The notes under the pieces are model-generated. The model searched no databases. It was not told the origin of the DNA and saw only the letters and a program-made list of their open reading frames with translations. From Rhodocyclaceae bacterium (GTDB taxonomy: Bacteria > Pseudomonadota > Gammaproteobacteria > Burkholderiales > Rhodocyclaceae), in assembly GCA_017444505.1 (NCBI GenBank), contig JAFSWK010000145.1:1-8586 (forward strand): a stretch of 8,586 nt of DNA. Reading direction: 5' to 3'. Below, piece after piece: positions 7,340 to 8,586 of the stretch (within the stretch, counting starts at the first letter, position 1; every line of letters starts with the position of its first letter). A program made the position numbers and the translations under genes.

Positions 7340-7714
7340 ATGACTGTTGACGCCGCGCCCGTGGAAATCCGCGAACTGGTGCTGCCCGTGCTGGCCAACC
7401 ATCACGGCACGCTCTTTGCGGGGCAAGGGCTGCAACTGATGGCCAAGGTCGCTTTCATGGCCGCCCGCAGCCGCGCCAATTGCGAAGTGGTCATGGCGGG
7501 CGCTTCCGCCATCCAGTTTTTGTCGCCCATTCCCATCGGTTACGTGCTCACCCTGCGCGCGCAGGTCGTGCGCGTCGGGCGCAGCTCCATGACGGTTGCG
7601 GTGCACGGCATTGCCGAAAAAACCGGCACGCCCGCCGAAGAAGTGCTCAATGGCGCATTTGAAATGGTCGCCATCGACGCACAAGGCCGCCCGACGGCCA
7701 TCGATTTTCACTAA
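7340..7714 (+). CDS. Small hotdog-fold protein, acyl-CoA thioesterase family (YciA/ACOT-like), atypical active site
   Basis: This 124-residue protein resembles one hotdog domain of the YciA/ACOT acyl-CoA hydrolases: NHHGTLFAGQGLQLM (20-34) corresponds to the N-x-G-x-[IL]-F-G-G segment, followed by the long helix and a strand reading AIQFLSPIPIGYVLTLRAQV (57-76). In YciA-type enzymes an Asp directly follows the Met at the helix start (QMD); here that position is Ala35 (LMAKVAF), and the GG pair is AG. It therefore may be weakly active, use other residues, or only bind acyl-CoA. A role such as hydrolysing excess propionyl-CoA or methylcitryl-type thioesters is speculation from its place in the operon. 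It starts 15 nt after prpF with no clear Shine-Dalgarno, so translation probably depends on coupling; a GTG at 7361 is a less likely start. The 16-nt gap before the next gene puts it firmly in the operon. Confidence 0.8.
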   Translation: MTVDAAPVEIRELVLPVLANHHGTLFAGQGLQLMAKVAFMAARSRANCEVVMAGASAIQFLSPIPIGYVLTLRAQVVRVGRSSMTVAVHGIAEKTGTPAEEVLNGAFEMVAIDAQGRPTAIDFH

Positions 7715-7730
7715 ACAAAAGGATTTTGTG

Positions 7731-8586
7731 ATGTCCACCCGCAAGAAACTGAAAGAACTCGTCGCCGCCCGTCGCGGCATCATCGTCCCCGGCGCATTCA
7801 ATGCACTGAGCGCCCGCGTCATCGCCGACCTGGGTTTTGAAGCCATTTATGTCACCGGCGCAGGTGTCACCAACATGTGGTTCGGAATGCCGGACCAAGG
7901 CTTCATGGGGCTGGCCGAAATTGCCGAACACACGGCGCGCATCCGCGATGCGGTCGACGTGCCGCTGCTGGTCGATGCCGACACCGGCTTTGGCAACGCG
8001 CTGAACGTCTATCACACCGTGCGCACGCTGGAACGTGCCGGTGCCGACTGCATCCAGTTGGAAGACCAGGTCGCGCCCAAACGCTGCGGGCATTTTTCCG
8101 GCAAGGCCGTGATTTCCACCGAAGAAGCGGTGAGCAAAATCAAGGCAGCGGCAGACGCCCGCCGTGATGCGGATTTGCTGATTATGGCGCGCACCGATGC
8201 CGCCGCCGTGCACGGCTTTGAAGCCGCCCTTGAACGCGCCGAACAATTCGCCGAAGCCGGTGCGGACATGCTGTTTGTCGAAGCCGTCACCACGGAAGCG
8301 GAAATCCGCGCCCTGCCCCAGCGCCTGCGCACGCCGCAGTTGATGAACATGGTCATCGGTGGCAAAACGCCCATCTTCGGCGCGCAGGAACTGGGCGCGC
8401 TGGGTTTCAGCATCGTCCTCTACGCCAACGCCGCGCTGCAAGGCGCGGTGATGGGAATGCAAAAGACGCTCACCGTGCTGCGCGACGAAAAACAGGTGCT
8501 CGAATCCAGCGGTCTGGTCGCCCCCTTTGCCGAACGCCAGCGGCTGGTCGGCAAGCCCGAATGGGACGCGCTGGAAAAGCGTTACG
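7731..8586 (+). CDS. PrpB-like lyase of the isocitrate lyase/PEP mutase superfamily, 3' end cut off
   Basis: The frame is open for 285 codons to the right edge; relatives are about 285-300 residues, so only the tail is missing. This is an alpha/beta-barrel enzyme. The predicted Mg2+ site VDADTGFG (81-88) and the catalytic loop LEDQVAPKRCGHFSGK (110-125) with Cys119 are present; MARTDA (152-157) and EDQ are also family residues. The cysteine loop argues for C-C lyase activity, as in 2-methylisocitrate lyase (to pyruvate plus succinate) or 2,3-dimethylmalate lyase, rather than a plain oxaloacetate decarboxylase. The strand that reads NITEFGATPLF in E. coli PrpB reads NMVIGGKTPIF here (206-216), and the early loop is WFGMPDQG (50-57) instead of SLGLPDLG. 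These features recall the dimethylmalate lyase/oxaloacetate decarboxylase branch. Position at the end of a prpC-acnD-prpF operon makes methylisocitrate lyase the best guess. AGGA 7 nt upstream supports the ATG; a GTG immediately precedes it. Confidence 0.82.
   Translation, partial: MSTRKKLKELVAARRGIIVPGAFNALSARVIADLGFEAIYVTGAGVTNMWFGMPDQGFMGLAEIAEHTARIRDAVDVPLLVDADTGFGNALNVYHTVRTLERAGADCIQLEDQVAPKRCGHFSGKAVISTEEAVSKIKAAADARRDADLLIMARTDAAAVHGFEAALERAEQFAEAGADMLFVEAVTTEAEIRALPQRLRTPQLMNMVIGGKTPIFGAQELGALGFSIVLYANAALQGAVMGMQKTLTVLRDEKQVLESSGLVAPFAERQRLVGKPEWDALEKRY

Noticed and set aside
6050..7846. 598-codon open frame on the minus strand opposite prpF and the hotdog gene
   Set aside because: It spans three well-supported plus-strand genes and their junctions, and its translation shows no family motif. 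It is a compositional shadow.

Overview
The window carries a 2-methylcitrate cycle (propionate catabolism) locus of the AcnD/PrpF type. The organism is probably a GC-rich betaproteobacterium. This rests on the GC-rich, strongly GC3-biased coding, the acnD-prpF variant of the cycle (instead of prpD), and the neighbouring MdaB-type quinone reductase. Genus cannot be fixed from the sequence alone.

Layout. On the minus strand at the left edge is an mdaB-like NAD(P)H:quinone reductase (1-527, C-terminus cut by the window edge), with its own -10 element. Upstream of it, also on the minus strand, is a 475-residue regulator of the ScfR/RamB/mycobacterial PrpR type (653-2080): an XRE helix-turn-helix, a degenerate IrrE-like middle, and a cysteine-rich C-terminal domain. 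It is divergent from the catabolic genes across a 173-nt intergenic region (2081-2253) full of TTGCGAA-like half-sites. One element there is a 14-nt inverted repeat with a single mismatch, whose right arm overlaps the likely prpC -10 box. On the plus strand follow prpC (2254-3468), acnD (3483-6119), prpF (6119-7324), a small hotdog-fold protein (7340-7714) and a PrpB-like isocitrate lyase/PEP mutase family enzyme (7731 to the right edge). Gaps are -1 to 16 nt, so this is one operon.

How the genes work together. PrpC condenses propionyl-CoA with oxaloacetate to 2-methylcitrate. AcnD dehydrates this to a 2-methylaconitate isomer, PrpF isomerises it to cis-2-methylaconitate, and an aconitase (AcnB in known systems, not in this window) rehydrates it to 2-methylisocitrate. 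A lyase then splits 2-methylisocitrate into pyruvate and succinate. The last gene is placed to be that lyase and has its catalytic cysteine loop, but its substrate-pocket segment does not look like classical PrpB. The small hotdog protein has no accepted place in the cycle, and the usual catalytic aspartate of YciA-type thioesterases is an alanine in it.

Novelty. The core pathway is well known. I see no clearly undescribed system. The points worth a second look are the operator layout, the divergent lyase, and the atypical hotdog protein. No tRNA, rRNA, CRISPR, insertion sequence or convincing terminator was seen. No gene-free stretch exceeds 300 nt.
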